A stretch of DNA of 64,000 nt. It comes from Janthinobacterium sp. TND4EL3 (GTDB lineage Bacteria > Pseudomonadota > Gammaproteobacteria > Burkholderiales > Burkholderiaceae_D). The notes beneath the pieces were generated by a model that saw only the letters and a list, made by a program, of their open reading frames with translations, was not told the origin of the DNA and did not search any database. The position numbers and the translations under genes were made by a program. The stretch covers positions 186,001 to 250,000 of the forward strand of contig NZ_FTMV01000007.1 in NCBI RefSeq assembly GCF_900156175.1, given 5' to 3'. Below are positions 63,129 to 64,000 of this stretch, piece after piece. The first letter of the stretch is position 1. Each line of letters starts with the position of its first letter.

Positions 63129-64000
63129 ATGTCATTACTGACCCAGATTTTCGGTAGCCGCAACCAGCGGCTGCTCAAGCAATACCAAAAAACGGTACGC
63201 GAGATCAATGCGCTCGAGCCGACCATCGAAAAGCTGTCGGATGCCGAGCTGCAAGCGAAGACGCCTGCCTTCAAGGAACGCATCGCCGCCGGCGAATCGC
63301 TCGATGCCTTGTTGCCGGAAGCATTTGCCGTCTGCCGCGAGGCCAGCAAGCGCGTCCTGCGCATGCGCCATTTCGACGTGCAGATGATCGGTGGCATGGT
63401 TTTGCATTTTGGCAAGATCGCGGAGATGGGCACGGGCGAGGGCAAGACCCTGATGGCAACCTTGCCAGCCTACCTGAATGCCTTGTCGGGCAAGGGCGTG
63501 CACATCGTTACCGTCAATGATTACCTGGCGCAGCGCGACGCGGAGACCATGGGCCGCCTGTATGCGTGGCTGGGCCTGTCGACTGGCGTGAACATGTCGC
63601 AGATGGAGCACAGCGCCAAGCAGCAGGCGTACAACTCCGACATCACATATGGCACGAACAATGAATTCGGTTTCGACTTCTTGCGCGACAACATGGTCTA
63701 TGAAGCGCGCGAGCGCGTGCAGCGCAGCCTGAACTTCGGCATCGTCGATGAAGTCGACTCGATCCTGATCGATGAAGCACGTACGCCGCTGATCATTTCG
63801 GGCCAGGCCGAGAACCACACGGACCTGTATCACAAGATCAATGCAGTGCCCGCGCGCCTGACCCTGCAGATCGGCGAAGAAACGCCGGACGGCAAGGGCA
63901 AGGTCGAAGTGCCGGGCGACTACACCAAGGATGAAAAAGCGCACCAGGTGCTGCTGACGGAAGCGGGCCACGAAAAGGCCGAGCGCATCCTGATGGAGAT
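63129..64000 (+). CDS. secA: Preprotein translocase ATPase SecA, N-terminal part
   Basis: The first 290 residues are in the window; the gene runs off the right edge. It starts [16 protein letters not shown], with the Walker A site in [16 protein letters not shown], then [16 protein letters not shown] and the DEAD-type box in [17 protein letters not shown]. SecA drives protein export through SecYEG. There is no obvious SecM-like arrest peptide upstream. The start ATG is at 63129. Confidence 0.97.
   Translation, partial: MSLLTQIFGSRNQRLLKQYQKTVREINALEPTIEKLSDAELQAKTPAFKERIAAGESLDALLPEAFAVCREASKRVLRMRHFDVQMIGGMVLHFGKIAEMGTGEGKTLMATLPAYLNALSGKGVHIVTVNDYLAQRDAETMGRLYAWLGLSTGVNMSQMEHSAKQQAYNSDITYGTNNEFGFDFLRDNMVYEARERVQRSLNFGIVDEVDSILIDEARTPLIISGQAENHTDLYHKINAVPARLTLQIGEETPDGKGKVEVPGDYTKDEKAHQVLLTEAGHEKAERILME

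Overview
The window is high-GC DNA from a betaproteobacterium, most likely of the family Oxalobacteraceae (Janthinobacterium, Massilia or Duganella type). This rests on three things: the gene order of the division and cell-wall cluster (mraZ to ftsZ, with murB absent), the ftsY-ftsE-ftsX-rpoH block, and the general style of the proteins. The exact genus is an inference. Almost every base is coding. No tRNA, rRNA, insertion sequence, prophage or CRISPR array was seen; the one RNA gene recognised is RNase P RNA.

Layout. (1) 1-3612: end of a cytochrome c oxidase assembly operon (SURF1, an SCO-like protein, heme A synthase, heme O synthase, SCO1). (2) 3655-8564: a PerM-type permease, a CorC/HlyC membrane protein, an aromatic-acid-type MFS carrier and a NhaR-like LysR regulator. 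(3) 8682-12145: a membrane-stress module with a DUF475 membrane protein, two TerD proteins, an AIM24 protein and a Pmp3/YqaE peptide, closed by a strong terminator. (4) 12304-22233: accessory genes, including a patatin lipoprotein, an ABC transporter whose permease is fused to a CPBP protease, a DUF3667 protein, an ArsR regulator divergent from an unusual P450 plus ABM monooxygenase, a lipoprotein and a small ribbon-helix-helix-like protein. (5) 22324-26423: rpoH, ftsX, ftsE, ftsY on the minus strand, with a CIRCE (HrcA) operator inside the rpoH promoter.

(6) 26580-34633: a MerR-type regulator with the B12 photoreceptor motifs of CarH/LitR, divergent from an eight-gene operon (flavoprotein, DUF1365, CFA-synthase-like methyltransferase, chalcone-isomerase-like protein, MFS carrier, DUF3833 lipoprotein, SDR, NTF2-like protein) whose genes are mostly joined by short overlaps. 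This looks like a light-controlled membrane-lipid modification system and is the strongest candidate for new biology here. (7) 34634-39141: a 970-base gap with a perfect FNR-type box, a highly expressed porin, a secreted protein and a ThDP enzyme. (8) 39378-57650: rnpB and the full dcw cluster with its MraZ operator. (9) 57875-64000: peroxiredoxin, a methyltransferase/XRE pair, a DMT exporter, lpxC, a MITE-like element, a DciA-like gene and the start of secA.

The conserved blocks (respiratory oxidase assembly, division, peptidoglycan, lipid A, secretion, heat shock) are standard. The variable interest lies in regions 3, 4 and 6 and in the non-coding signals. Promoter, operator and leader calls were made by eye and are weaker than the gene calls.
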